Below, in pieces: positions 36,961 through 44,855 of a stretch of DNA of 64,000 nucleotides. Position numbers and translations under genes: made by a program. How positions within the stretch are numbered: the stretch's first letter is position 1; each line of letters starts with the position of its first letter. The notes under the pieces were generated by a model. That model saw only the letters and a list, made by a program, of their open reading frames with translations, made no database searches and was not told the DNA's origin. This stretch comes from Spongiivirga sp046524175 (GTDB lineage: Bacteria; Bacteroidota; Bacteroidia; Flavobacteriales; Flavobacteriaceae), in assembly GCF_046524175.1 (NCBI RefSeq), contig NZ_JBEFZF010000002.1:248001-312000 (forward strand), in the 5' to 3' direction.

Positions 36961-38403
36961 TTATGGTGTTGGACATCCAGAGATTGTAAGTTGATTGGAA
37001 TCGAGTTGCAAAATTCCGCTTATATACAAATCACACAATTCTGTTGTAAAAGGACCTTCTAGAGGATTTCCTTTAATGTCAAAAACGGAAAGACTGTTAA
37101 GCTGCGACACACCAGAAGGTATCTTAGTTATCTTATTATTTGAAATGTAAATACTAGATAGGTTTTGTAAATCGGAAATATTTTCAGGAATTATTTCAAT
37201 GAAATTATCGAACACATTCAGGGATTCTAGTTTTTGAAGATTCCCAATATTTATTGGTAATATTTCTAAAGCATTATATTGGGCTTGTAGACTTTGTAGT
37301 TTAGAAAGGTTCGCTATGGATTCAGGAAGTTTTTTCAATAAATTTCTCGTAAGGACTAGTCTGGTAAGCTCGGCTAAATTTCCAATTGATTCGGGTAAGT
37401 TTACCAGTAAATTATCAGAAAGATCAAGTTGTAGAAGCTCTGTCAATAAGCCAAAATTATTCGGAAGACTAGTCAATGAGTTTTCATCAATATATAAGTA
37501 TTGTAAGGTTTTAAGTTTAACAAACTCATCAGGTAGCGATGCTATGGCATTACGATCAAGCTCTATAAGATTTACCCCAATCAAGTTTCCAATTTCATCG
37601 GGAATTATCGATAACCCTTTAGATTCAAGTTCTATGTAAAGTACGGTTCCTTCCGGTGTTAAGGTTATTCCATCCCAATTTGCCATTGTGGTATCGGTTA
37701 AATCCCATGTGAGAATATTGTTTGGATTGACCTCGTAAAGGGCTTTTAAACCCCTGTAGTGATAGTTCACTAAATCACAGGTGGTTCTAGGATTTTTCAA
37801 AACATTGGTGCCGTTTTCTTCTAAAATGCATATTTCATATGGGATTTTAATCAATAAATTGTCTTCGATATTCAGCGTAGCAAGAGCTGTAAGCTTATCC
37901 ATATCATAAGGCAATTCTCTAAGCTGATTTCCTTTTAGGTTTAGTAATTTTAGACCGGCATTGTTCTTGATCTCTTCAACCAAATTTTCCAGTTGATTAT
38001 TTTCAAGATTCAGTACTTCTAATCGAGTAAGGTTTTCAATTTGAGGAGGAATTTCTTTGATTTCATTATCGGCAAAACCAAGAGTTTTGAGTTCATTTAT
38101 AGTAAATATTGAAATGGTAAATCGTTGAATTTTTTTCGCAGGAATTCGTATTTCCGTAACTCGACCATTTTTAATTGTTAGGCCTTCCCAGCTTTTGAGT
38201 GTTTTGTCATCTAGATCCCAATTTAAGGTGTTGTTTGGGTTGGCATTATAAAGGGCCTTTAGCGCCTCATAATCTTCAGCGACCTCTTCAGCTAACGGAG
38301 GAGGATTAATCGGATTGTCTACAGGAGAATCATCATCTTTTTTACATGAACTAATCAGTGTAAAGACGATGAAACTGCATATTAATATTATTGAATATTT
38401 CAT
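36961..38403 (-). CDS. Leucine-rich-repeat lipoprotein with two capped modules
   Basis: A 480-residue lipoprotein (FTLISSCKKDDD, Cys20). It repeats the architecture of the 945-residue protein at 31906: cap DYEALKALYNANPNNTLNWD near residue 43, LRR units and a cysteine closing pair, then a second cap (YRGLKALYEVNPNNILTWD, about 215) with about nine more LRR units and a final cysteine-bearing cap. It is most likely a surface recognition or adhesion protein. The downstream DUF6515 and esterase genes and the upstream small lipoprotein and LytTR pair run on the same strand, so it may belong to that regulated block. Confidence 0.9.
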   Translation of the reverse strand: MKYSIILICSFIVFTLISSCKKDDDSPVDNPINPPPLAEEVAEDYEALKALYNANPNNTLNWDLDDKTLKSWEGLTIKNGRVTEIRIPAKKIQRFTISIFTINELKTLGFADNEIKEIPPQIENLTRLEVLNLENNQLENLVEEIKNNAGLKLLNLKGNQLRELPYDMDKLTALATLNIEDNLLIKIPYEICILEENGTNVLKNPRTTCDLVNYHYRGLKALYEVNPNNILTWDLTDTTMANWDGITLTPEGTVLYIELESKGLSIIPDEIGNLIGVNLIELDRNAIASLPDEFVKLKTLQYLYIDENSLTSLPNNFGLLTELLQLDLSDNLLVNLPESIGNLAELTRLVLTRNLLKKLPESIANLSKLQSLQAQYNALEILPINIGNLQKLESLNVFDNFIEIIPENISDLQNLSSIYISNNKITKIPSGVSQLNSLSVFDIKGNPLEGPFTTELCDLYISGILQLDSNQLTISGCPTP

Positions 38404-38430
38404 GATTAAGTATTTAAAGTTGATACAATG

Positions 38431-38496
38431 AGGAGGTTCTAACCAAAAAAGAATACAGTTCTTAGCGATGAAAACAACAGGTTAAACCTCCTTTTT
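38431..38496. other. Long stem-loop in the leader of the 36961 LRR gene
   Basis: AGGAGGTTCTAACC (38431-38444) pairs with GGTTAAACCTCCT (38480-38492) apart from one bulged base, with a 35-nt loop. It lies between the small lipoprotein gene and the LRR gene start at 38403. A T run follows it only on the plus strand, where no gene ends, so a leader regulatory structure is as likely as a terminator. Confidence 0.5.
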
Positions 38497-38504
38497 TGTG
38501 AAGC

Positions 38505-38702
38505 TTAAGCGTAATTAAACAACAGTGTATTTGTAATGTTCTGCTGGGTTATCAAAGAATCTTCTGTTGGTGGAGGATCTTGTATCGGCTCTTCTTGAGG
38601 TTGTGCATCATCATCTTCACAAGACATACATGCGGCTAAAATAATGGCCGCAAGAATTAAGAATATGCTAAATGATGAATTGACACGTTGATAGTTTTTC
38701 AT
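38505..38702 (-). CDS. Small acidic lipoprotein (65 residues)
   Basis: A 65-residue protein with a hydrophobic signal (IFLILAAIILAACMSCEDDD) in which either of two cysteines could be lipidated, followed by a short proline- and acid-rich tail (PQEEPIQDPPPTEDSLITQ). There is no fold to recognise. Its place between the LytTR regulator and the LRR lipoprotein on the same strand, with a hairpin on each side, suggests regulated expression with those genes. It could be a surface tether or a signalling peptide precursor; both are inference. Confidence 0.6.
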   Translation of the reverse strand: MKNYQRVNSSFSIFLILAAIILAACMSCEDDDAQPQEEPIQDPPPTEDSLITQQNITNTLLFNYA

Positions 38703-38732
38703 GATCTTGTATGTAATTGATTAACAAGATCA
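38702..38732. other. Inverted repeat over the start of the 65-residue lipoprotein gene
   Basis: TGATCTTGT (38702-38710) and ACAAGATCA (38724-38732) form a 9-bp stem with a 13-nt loop. The stem base touches the ATG at 38700-38702, so the folded leader could hide the start codon. No Shine-Dalgarno sequence is seen. Confidence 0.45.
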
Positions 38733-38811
38733 AAACTAGGTTGAGGTTGTAGTCTTTACTATCTAAAACTAGCAAGTGGAGGTAAAACAAGAATAAGTGC
38801 AGTTGTTGGAA

Positions 38812-39552
38812 TTAAACTTTTGATAGCATTTGGATAAAGGATTCCTTTTTTCGGCGAGAGACATTCAGGTGTTGTCCATTTGATACAATGACATAGCCTC
38901 CTTCTCCTTTAATATACTTGGTTACATGCTCAATGTTTACCAAAGTACCATGATGAATACGGCAAAATTTAGTTTCTGGTAAGATGTTTTCAAATTCTTT
39001 AAGCGTTTTAGAAACCGTCATTTTACTCCCTCCAGAAACGTATATAGTGGTATAACTACTGTCTGCCTCACAATACAGAATATCCTTTACTTCTTGCATG
39101 ATAATCTCATTTTCAGAAGGAATTGCTAATCGAGTAAGATCGTTGCGAACCTGATGTACGTTTTGCAATAATGATTGAAAATCACTTTGTTTCTGTTGCT
39201 TTTGCTGCACTTTTTGTACCGCTTTAATTAAGTCATCAATATCAACGGGTTTTAAAAGATAATCTAAGGCACTAAACTTTATGGCCTTAATAGCATATTT
39301 ATCAAATGCCGTGACAAAAATGACATCAAAATCAATTTTTCCTAGCTTTTCAAGCATTTGAAATCCTGACATTTCGGGCATCTGTACATCTAAAAAAACG
39401 AGATCAGGACCCTGTGCATAAATTTCCTCAATACCTATTTTAGCATTTGCGCATAACGAAATAATGTCAACCTCAGGACAATACTTTTGCAGCATGATGC
39501 TTAATCCTTCTCTTGCTCGTTCCTCATCATCAATAATAATTGCTCTTGTCAT
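38812..39552 (-). CDS. LytTR-family response regulator
   Basis: A 246-residue regulator. The receiver has acidic D8/D9, phospho-acceptor D55 (DLVFLDVQMPE) and LLKPVDI. The LytTR DNA-binding domain is C-terminal (ILYCEADSSYTTIYV, FCRIHHGTLVNIEHV, LNVSRRKKESF). The gene overlaps the kinase gene by 4 nt. Likely targets are the downstream small lipoprotein and LRR genes, by position only. Confidence 0.93.
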   Translation of the reverse strand: MTRAIIIDDEERAREGLSIMLQKYCPEVDIISLCANAKIGIEEIYAQGPDLVFLDVQMPEMSGFQMLEKLGKIDFDVIFVTAFDKYAIKAIKFSALDYLLKPVDIDDLIKAVQKVQQKQQKQSDFQSLLQNVHQVRNDLTRLAIPSENEIIMQEVKDILYCEADSSYTTIYVSGGSKMTVSKTLKEFENILPETKFCRIHHGTLVNIEHVTKYIKGEGGYVIVSNGQHLNVSRRKKESFIQMLSKV

Positions 39553-41537
39553 GATATAGGAATTTCAATATGAACCTTGGTTCCTAATGCATTGTTATGA
39601 TCATCTTTCAGATCGATAATATTGACCAATTCACTCATGGTTTGCTGGGTTAAAATCTTAAGTCGTTCAGTAGTAATCTTGATACCCATCGATTTCTTTT
39701 TATGCTGGTCTTTTTTCTCTAGACTCACTGACTTTTCCCGTCCAACGCCATTATCAATAATCTCGCAAAGTAATGCATCATCTTTCTCATTGATGTTAAT
39801 AGTAAGGAAACCTTTCTTGTCTTTATGCATCAAGCCATGCCAAATGCCGTTTTCAACAAAAGGCTGTAGTACCATTGATGGGATAAAGGTGTTGTATTGA
39901 TCGATGCTTTCTTCAATGTTAATTTCGTAATCCATTTTATTATTAAAACGGATTGCCTCGAGCTGAATGTAGGACTCTAACATATCTATTTCATCCTTCA
40001 AGGAGACTTTTTGCTGTTCAGAATTCTCTAAGATTAAACGCACCAGTTTTGAGAATTTTGCCAAATATCTAGAGGCGTTATCACCCTCGTTTTTCAAGAT
40101 CATCGTATTAATGGCATTCAGGCAATTAAATAAAAAATGTGGATTCATTTGTGCCCGAAGTGCTTTCATTTCCAATACCTGCAATTCTTCTTTTAACCGG
40201 GCATTTTTTAGCTGCTCATTTTTTTTCAACAATATTTTTTGACTCTTCAGCCGCTGTCTTAATGTGAAAATGATTAAGCCAGCTATAATTGCCAACAAAA
40301 CAATACCCATTGTAATAGCATTCTTAATAGTGGATTGCTTTTCGGCGTTTACCTCCTGCAACGCATTTTTATTGGTTAGTGTTTGTATTTGTTGATCTTT
40401 TTGAGCTGTTTCGTATTTGGTTTGTAGATCTGTTATTTGATTCGCTTTTGTTTCATCATAAATACTGTCTTTTAATATCATTTGTTGCCCTCTAGCATCA
40501 AAAGCTAATTTATAATTGCCCATTGCGGCATAGGTTTCACTCATTCGAAATTGAATATCGCTCATTAACGACTTCGCCCCAGTCTCTTTAACAGTTTTTC
40601 CTGCTTTTTTGTAGTATTCCAGCGCTTTTGTGTACTCTTTATCTTGATGGTGGAGAGAACCAACTGCCAAATAACTGCGCGTAAGCAGCTCTTTGTTTGG
40701 CATGGACTCTCTTATTTTTAGTGCCTTTAAATGATTTTGTTTTGCATCGTTAAAGTTGCCGGTTCGCTGATTCAGATGCCCGATATTACTTTCTGCTAGC
40801 GCAATACCCCATGAAGATTTCATTTTTTTATAGATTGAAAGGGCGGTACCATAATTTTTCCTTGCTTTGGTAAAATTATTCTGTTGCGTGTGCACATTTC
40901 CCAGTGTGGTATGAATATTGGCTTGGTCTCCTGAACGGTTTAGCTCTTTAAATAGTGCTAAAGCTTCATTTAAGTAGGCCAGGGCCTCGTTATACCTTTT
41001 GGTTTCGAATAATGCAATCCCAATGCCTTGTTTCACAAAAGCAATTCCGTATTGATCACCAAATTCTTCTTCAATAGCCAAAGATCTATAATGTGTGGTG
41101 ATTGCTTTATCATAATCACCAATGGCCGATTGCATTGCAGCAATCTGAAATAGGCCGCGTGCAACTCGAGAAGAATCACCCTGACTTTTGTTGTACTCAA
41201 CATATTTATCCATGTGATAAATACCAGAATTGTTTTTACCCTCTAACCGATCAATAACACCATAATAAAAATGACTTCGAGCATCATAATAATTGTCCTT
41301 GGTGCGTTCCGCAATTAACCTAATGCTGTCAGCATATGTTCTCGCTTCTTCGGTTTGAATTCTAGTTCCTGCATAAGCCCATGCAATTTTTCCATATAGT
41401 TGCACTTTGGCGGAATCGGACTTTGAAGTGCGTAACACTTTTTTAAGGCTGTCAATTATATTCACGGTTTGGCTGTGTATCGGAAATGAAAAAATAAACG
41501 AGCTAGTTATTGCAATGAGAGTAATGACATTTTTCAT
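39549..41537 (-). CDS. TPR-containing LytS-type sensor histidine kinase
   Basis: A 662-residue kinase from the ATG at 41537, which gives a normal signal peptide (MKNVITLIAITSSFIFSF); a TTG 24 nt further upstream is less likely. The periplasmic part has about eight TPR repeats (ALAYLNEALALFKEL, ALKIRESMP, ALEYYKKAG). One membrane helix follows (about residues 407-426), then a coiled-coil linker. The His_kinase block QMNPHFLFNCLNAIN carries the phospho-accepting histidine (H467 in this numbering). The ATPase motifs are VENGIWHGLMHK and GIKITTERLKI. A TPR sensor implies detection of a protein or peptide partner in the periplasm. Confidence 0.92.
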   Translation of the reverse strand: MKNVITLIAITSSFIFSFPIHSQTVNIIDSLKKVLRTSKSDSAKVQLYGKIAWAYAGTRIQTEEARTYADSIRLIAERTKDNYYDARSHFYYGVIDRLEGKNNSGIYHMDKYVEYNKSQGDSSRVARGLFQIAAMQSAIGDYDKAITTHYRSLAIEEEFGDQYGIAFVKQGIGIALFETKRYNEALAYLNEALALFKELNRSGDQANIHTTLGNVHTQQNNFTKARKNYGTALSIYKKMKSSWGIALAESNIGHLNQRTGNFNDAKQNHLKALKIRESMPNKELLTRSYLAVGSLHHQDKEYTKALEYYKKAGKTVKETGAKSLMSDIQFRMSETYAAMGNYKLAFDARGQQMILKDSIYDETKANQITDLQTKYETAQKDQQIQTLTNKNALQEVNAEKQSTIKNAITMGIVLLAIIAGLIIFTLRQRLKSQKILLKKNEQLKNARLKEELQVLEMKALRAQMNPHFLFNCLNAINTMILKNEGDNASRYLAKFSKLVRLILENSEQQKVSLKDEIDMLESYIQLEAIRFNNKMDYEINIEESIDQYNTFIPSMVLQPFVENGIWHGLMHKDKKGFLTININEKDDALLCEIIDNGVGREKSVSLEKKDQHKKKSMGIKITTERLKILTQQTMSELVNIIDLKDDHNNALGTKVHIEIPIS

Positions 41538-41781
41538 AGTAAAAGTCTTAACCAGTTGCAAAACTGCAACATAATAAGATACAAAATTTTAAGGGTCAGG
41601 GGGTCAAGTTGAATGAATTAGGGGGATTTTCCTATACGCAAGCAATAAGTGGTTTTTGACTATGGTTAAGTGGATGTTTTCTGCGGTAAGTGGCAATAAA
41701 TTTTGTCGGTAGTATCTTTACTTGAATTACAGTTTAGTATTTTAGCAAAATATAACAATAGCACTACAAAAAGTTATAAAC

Positions 41782-43335
41782 ATGACAACAGTTGCGACTG
41801 ATTTCGGAATGGACACGGCCCTAAGACAATTAGGGTTGCATACTATAAATAACGGAACTTCAACAGGTTCTGATTGGTTTTCAAGCGGTGAAGAAATTTC
41901 ATCGTTTTCACCTGTTGATGGTGAGTTAATAGGAAAAGTGAAGACTACCACCAAAGAAGATTATGAAAAGGTAATGCAGGCGGCAACTTCAGCATTTAAG
42001 AGTTGGAGAGTAATGCCTGCGCCTCAACGAGGGGAAATCGTTCGGCAATTTGGCGAAAAGCTTCGCGAATTGAAAGAACCTCTAGGTAAATTGGTTTCTT
42101 ATGAAATGGGAAAATCATATCAAGAAGGTCTTGGTGAGGTTCAGGAAATGATTGATATCTGCGATTTCGCGGTAGGCTTATCGCGTCAGTTACATGGTCT
42201 TACCATGCACTCCGAGCGTCCTGGCCATAGAATGTACGAACAGTACCATCCACTTGGTGTTGTTGGGATCATTTCAGCATTCAATTTTCCAGTTGCTGTT
42301 TGGGCTTGGAATACTGCTTTAGCTTGGATTTGTGGAGATGTTTGTGTTTGGAAACCAAGTGAAAAAACGCCATTATGTGGTGTTGCTTGTCAAAATATTA
42401 TAGCACAAGTTTTAAAAGAAAATAACCTTCCTGAGGGAATATCATGTTTGATAAATGGCGATTATCGGGTTGGTGAAATGATGACAACAGATAAGCGTAT
42501 TCCTTTGGTATCTGCAACGGGTTCTACCAGAATGGGAAAGATAGTTGCGAAAACTGTGGGTGAACGTTTAGGAAAATCATTGCTAGAATTAGGAGGAAAT
42601 AATGCCATTATTGTAACCCCTGATGCCGATATTAAAATGACTGTAATCGGGGCGGTTTTTGGCGCGGTTGGAACATGTGGTCAACGTTGCACGTCAACCC
42701 GAAGACTGATCATTCATGAAAGCATTTATGATAAAGTAAAAAAAGCAATTGTTGACGCCTATGGTCAGTTGAGAATTGGGAATCCGCTTGATGAAAATAA
42801 TCATGTAGGTCCATTGATCGATACTGATGCGGTAAAAGGATATCAAAATGCACTTGAAAAAGTAGTTGAAGAAGGAGGAAACATTGTTGTTGAAGGAGGC
42901 GTACTTTCTGGCGAAGGATATGAAAGTGGATGCTATGTAAAGCCTGCCATTGCTGAGGCTAGCAATTCATTTGAAATTGTACAGCATGAAACATTTGCTC
43001 CGGTTTTATACTTGCTTAAATATTCTGGAGATGTGGAGAATGCCATTGATGTTCAGAACGGAGTTGCTCAAGGACTGTCATCGGCTATTATGACCAATAA
43101 CTTAAGAGAAGCCGAACGTTTCTTAAGTCATGCAGGATCTGATTGCGGTATTGCCAATGTGAATATCGGTACCAGTGGTGCAGAAATCGGAGGAGCATTC
43201 GGCGGAGAAAAAGAAACGGGCGGAGGCCGTGAGTCCGGATCTGATGCATGGAAAATTTATATGAGAAGACAGACAAATACGATTAACTATACTGCCGAGT
43301 TGCCATTGGCTCAGGGGATTAAGTTTGATTTATAG
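41782..43335 (+). CDS. ALDH7-type aldehyde dehydrogenase (aminoadipate-semialdehyde type)
   Basis: A 517-residue NAD-dependent dehydrogenase. It is close to the antiquitin/AmaB group that oxidises alpha-aminoadipate semialdehyde in lysine breakdown. Catalytic residues: C303 (GTCGQRCTSTRR), E269 (LLELGGNN), N168 (SAFNFPVAVWAWN) and K191 (CVWKPSEKTP). The C-terminal GGAFGGEKETGGGRESGSDAW is typical of the subfamily. It is a single gene followed by a terminator. Substrate assignment rests on family resemblance; no lysine-catabolism genes are adjacent. Confidence 0.93.
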   Translation: MTTVATDFGMDTALRQLGLHTINNGTSTGSDWFSSGEEISSFSPVDGELIGKVKTTTKEDYEKVMQAATSAFKSWRVMPAPQRGEIVRQFGEKLRELKEPLGKLVSYEMGKSYQEGLGEVQEMIDICDFAVGLSRQLHGLTMHSERPGHRMYEQYHPLGVVGIISAFNFPVAVWAWNTALAWICGDVCVWKPSEKTPLCGVACQNIIAQVLKENNLPEGISCLINGDYRVGEMMTTDKRIPLVSATGSTRMGKIVAKTVGERLGKSLLELGGNNAIIVTPDADIKMTVIGAVFGAVGTCGQRCTSTRRLIIHESIYDKVKKAIVDAYGQLRIGNPLDENNHVGPLIDTDAVKGYQNALEKVVEEGGNIVVEGGVLSGEGYESGCYVKPAIAEASNSFEIVQHETFAPVLYLLKYSGDVENAIDVQNGVAQGLSSAIMTNNLREAERFLSHAGSDCGIANVNIGTSGAEIGGAFGGEKETGGGRESGSDAWKIYMRRQTNTINYTAELPLAQGIKFDL

Positions 43336-43358
43336 AAATCTTGTTTCTTAAAGAATAG

Positions 43359-43387
43359 AACCGCTTCCTACATGGAAGCGGTTTTTT
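43359..43387 (+). terminator. Rho-independent terminator after the aldehyde dehydrogenase gene
   Basis: AACCGCTTCC (43359-43368) pairs perfectly with GGAAGCGGTT (43374-43383) across a 5-nt loop, followed by T residues. It lies between convergent genes and may serve both. Confidence 0.85.
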
Positions 43388-43394
43388 ATTTGTT

Positions 43395-43943
43395 CTAGTA
43401 TTCCAAGCTGAAGTAATCCATTACGTCATAATAACTCATTTTAGCAAAATCTTTAGATTGTCCTTTTCCGGTGTTTGCAGAAGGAATAATTACATATCTA
43501 AATTGTTCAAAATCATTGAAAGTAAACTCGGTAGTTTTATCAACAGATTCAGCCCGAAAGAAAATCTGATTGGTTTGAGGAAATAATTCATAGAAGTAGG
43601 TGACCTCGTCGTCAACAACAGGTAATTGTACAATAATGTCAGTAGAACTAATATTTAATCGTTTGCCATAAACCAAAAAGGCAGCTGAATCAACTACATC
43701 TTGTGTTATTTGAGTATCGGTTCTATTAAAAAATGCCGAAGTCGATGGAGTGTTTGGAAACTCTTCATCAAACCAAGGACTTGCGATAACATTTGCATTT
43801 CCATCTGCACCGTCTTGTCCATCTTGACCAGCCTCCCCTTGAGGACCTTGCGCCCCATCTTTTCCATCTTCAGGAGAGCAGCCTAAAACGATTAATGAAA
43901 TAACTAATAGCGTTATTTTCAAGAATTGAGTGGTTGTTTTCAT
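43395..43943 (-). CDS. Lipoprotein with a short collagen-like segment
   Basis: A 182-residue lipoprotein (VISLIVLGCSPEDG, Cys22). Directly after the lipobox comes a collagen-like Gly-X-Y run (GKDGAQGPQGEAGQDGQDG..., about eight triplets), then a ~130-residue beta-rich domain of unknown type (SPWFDEEF, FFRAESVDK, FRYVIIPS). The Gly-X-Y segment may act as a trimeric stalk. Similar lipoproteins occur in many Flavobacteria without a known role. It is a single gene, convergent with the aldehyde dehydrogenase gene. Confidence 0.8.
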   Translation of the reverse strand: MKTTTQFLKITLLVISLIVLGCSPEDGKDGAQGPQGEAGQDGQDGADGNANVIASPWFDEEFPNTPSTSAFFNRTDTQITQDVVDSAAFLVYGKRLNISSTDIIVQLPVVDDEVTYFYELFPQTNQIFFRAESVDKTTEFTFNDFEQFRYVIIPSANTGKGQSKDFAKMSYYDVMDYFSLEY

Positions 43944-44025
43944 TTGTTTATTGGTTAAAGGTTAATTGTTAAAATATGTATTCAAGATAAGAATTATGAT
44001 AATTAACTGATAATCAAATTTTTAA

Positions 44026-44058
44026 CAAAAAAAGCCCTGACAATACTGTCAGGGCTTT
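44026..44058 (-). terminator. Rho-independent terminator for the 43-residue microprotein
   Basis: AAAGCCCTGACA (44031-44042) and TGTCAGGGCTTT (44047-44058) form a perfect 12-bp stem with a 4-nt loop. Read on the minus strand it ends in a T run (complement of the A tract left of 44031). It starts 54 nt after the stop of the small gene at 44113. Confidence 0.8.
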
Positions 44059-44112
44059 TAAAATTCTAACTAACCAAAATTATATGAAGAATATGTGAAC
44101 TCGTATAAAATA

Positions 44113-44244
44113 TTATTTGTTAACAACCTCTATGGTTGCTAGGTCATTTACTTGCTTATCTTCATCTGTTGCAGTAGAAACCAAATAAAATGTTTCTAAA
44201 GCTAGAACCAGCAAGATCAAAAAGATTCTTAAATACTTTTTCAT
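44113..44244 (-). CDS. 43-residue single-helix membrane microprotein
   Basis: A minus-strand ATG at 44244 opens a 43-codon frame ending in TAA at 44113. The product starts MKKYLRIFLILLVLALETFY, one membrane helix or signal anchor, followed by a short acidic tail (TDEDKQVNDLATIEVVNK). Support comes from the strong minus-strand terminator downstream and a 17-bp palindrome 27 nt upstream. It has no homology that I recognise. It could be a small membrane regulator or a stress-induced microprotein; function unknown. Confidence 0.5.
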   Translation of the reverse strand: MKKYLRIFLILLVLALETFYLVSTATDEDKQVNDLATIEVVNK

Positions 44245-44270
44245 GTCATTAAGTTGTTTAGCAAAAATCG

Positions 44271-44287
44271 CCAGTAAATATTACTGG
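44271..44287. promoter_or_regulatory. 17-nt perfect palindrome upstream of the microprotein gene
   Basis: CCAGTAAA-T-ATTACTGG style symmetry: CCAGTAA (44271-44277) mirrors TTACTGG (44281-44287) around ATA. It lies 27 nt before the ATG at 44244, a usual place for an operator. Confidence 0.4.
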
Positions 44288-44413
44288 ATGGTTCTTTTAA
44301 TGTCAATTCTACATTATCGATTAATAGCTTCACAAAGATGCATGTAAAGTATATGTTATGTAAGAGGTATATTGAGGATTGTATACAGGAAAATTCCCCC
44401 TGCTAAATGTTAA

Positions 44414-44435
44414 AGAGTGCGGTTGGTCGCACTTT
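44414..44435 (-). terminator. Possible terminator after the 44515 gene
   Basis: AGTGCG (44416-44421) and CGCACT (44428-44433) form a 6-bp hairpin, extended by A-T pairs, 82 nt beyond the stop at 44515. The following U tract is short, so support is modest. Confidence 0.35.
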
Positions 44436-44514
44436 AAACCCTGTTCATCTTTTAGAGCTATTGTTTAAATATGCGCTTGGTTGATTTATAGATTGATGTT
44501 GGTAGCAATAGAAC

Positions 44515-44853
44515 CTAAATCTCTTCTAAGATTGAGTTGCCTTTTGATTGGTTACCACAGGTCCATTGCCATATTTCGTGTAATCTAATTTTTCCGTTTG
44601 CCAAAGTTTCCGGGGTTGACTTGCAAACACCCGTCATCAACTTGCCGTTAGAATTGATCTGATGGTATCTCATCTCAATAACTCCGTTTTCATTAACAAG
44701 GCCTAAAAGATGACCTTTTATAATCTGGTTCCCTTCATATGTTGAAGTAACTATATTTCCTTCTTGTTTGTAAATAAATACAGTTTCTATGTCAGTTTCA
44801 GCGTTATTTGAAGTCCTTTTTAGACGAAACTTTTTGTTATGGTAGTTGATCAT
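44515..44853 (-). CDS. Conserved hypothetical protein, small beta-barrel type
   Basis: A 112-residue soluble protein. It looks all-beta, with alternating strands and turns (FRLKRTSNNAETDIETVFIY, IVTSTYEGNQIIKGHLLGLV, VIEMRYHQINSNGKLMTGV, IRLHEIWQWTCGN). Relatives in Bacteroidota are often labelled 'n-acetylglutamate synthase', but the protein has no acetyltransferase fold, so I do not use that name. Its start lies 3 nt after the stop of the phosphoesterase gene, so it is the last gene of a likely four-gene operon beginning with the SPFH gene at 47901. Confidence 0.7.
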   Translation of the reverse strand: MINYHNKKFRLKRTSNNAETDIETVFIYKQEGNIVTSTYEGNQIIKGHLLGLVNENGVIEMRYHQINSNGKLMTGVCKSTPETLANGKIRLHEIWQWTCGNQSKGNSILEEI

Positions 44854-44855
44854 AT

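Noticed and set aside
44515..44853. Name 'n-acetylglutamate synthase'
   Set aside because: No acetyltransferase motif is visible; the label appears to be inherited annotation.
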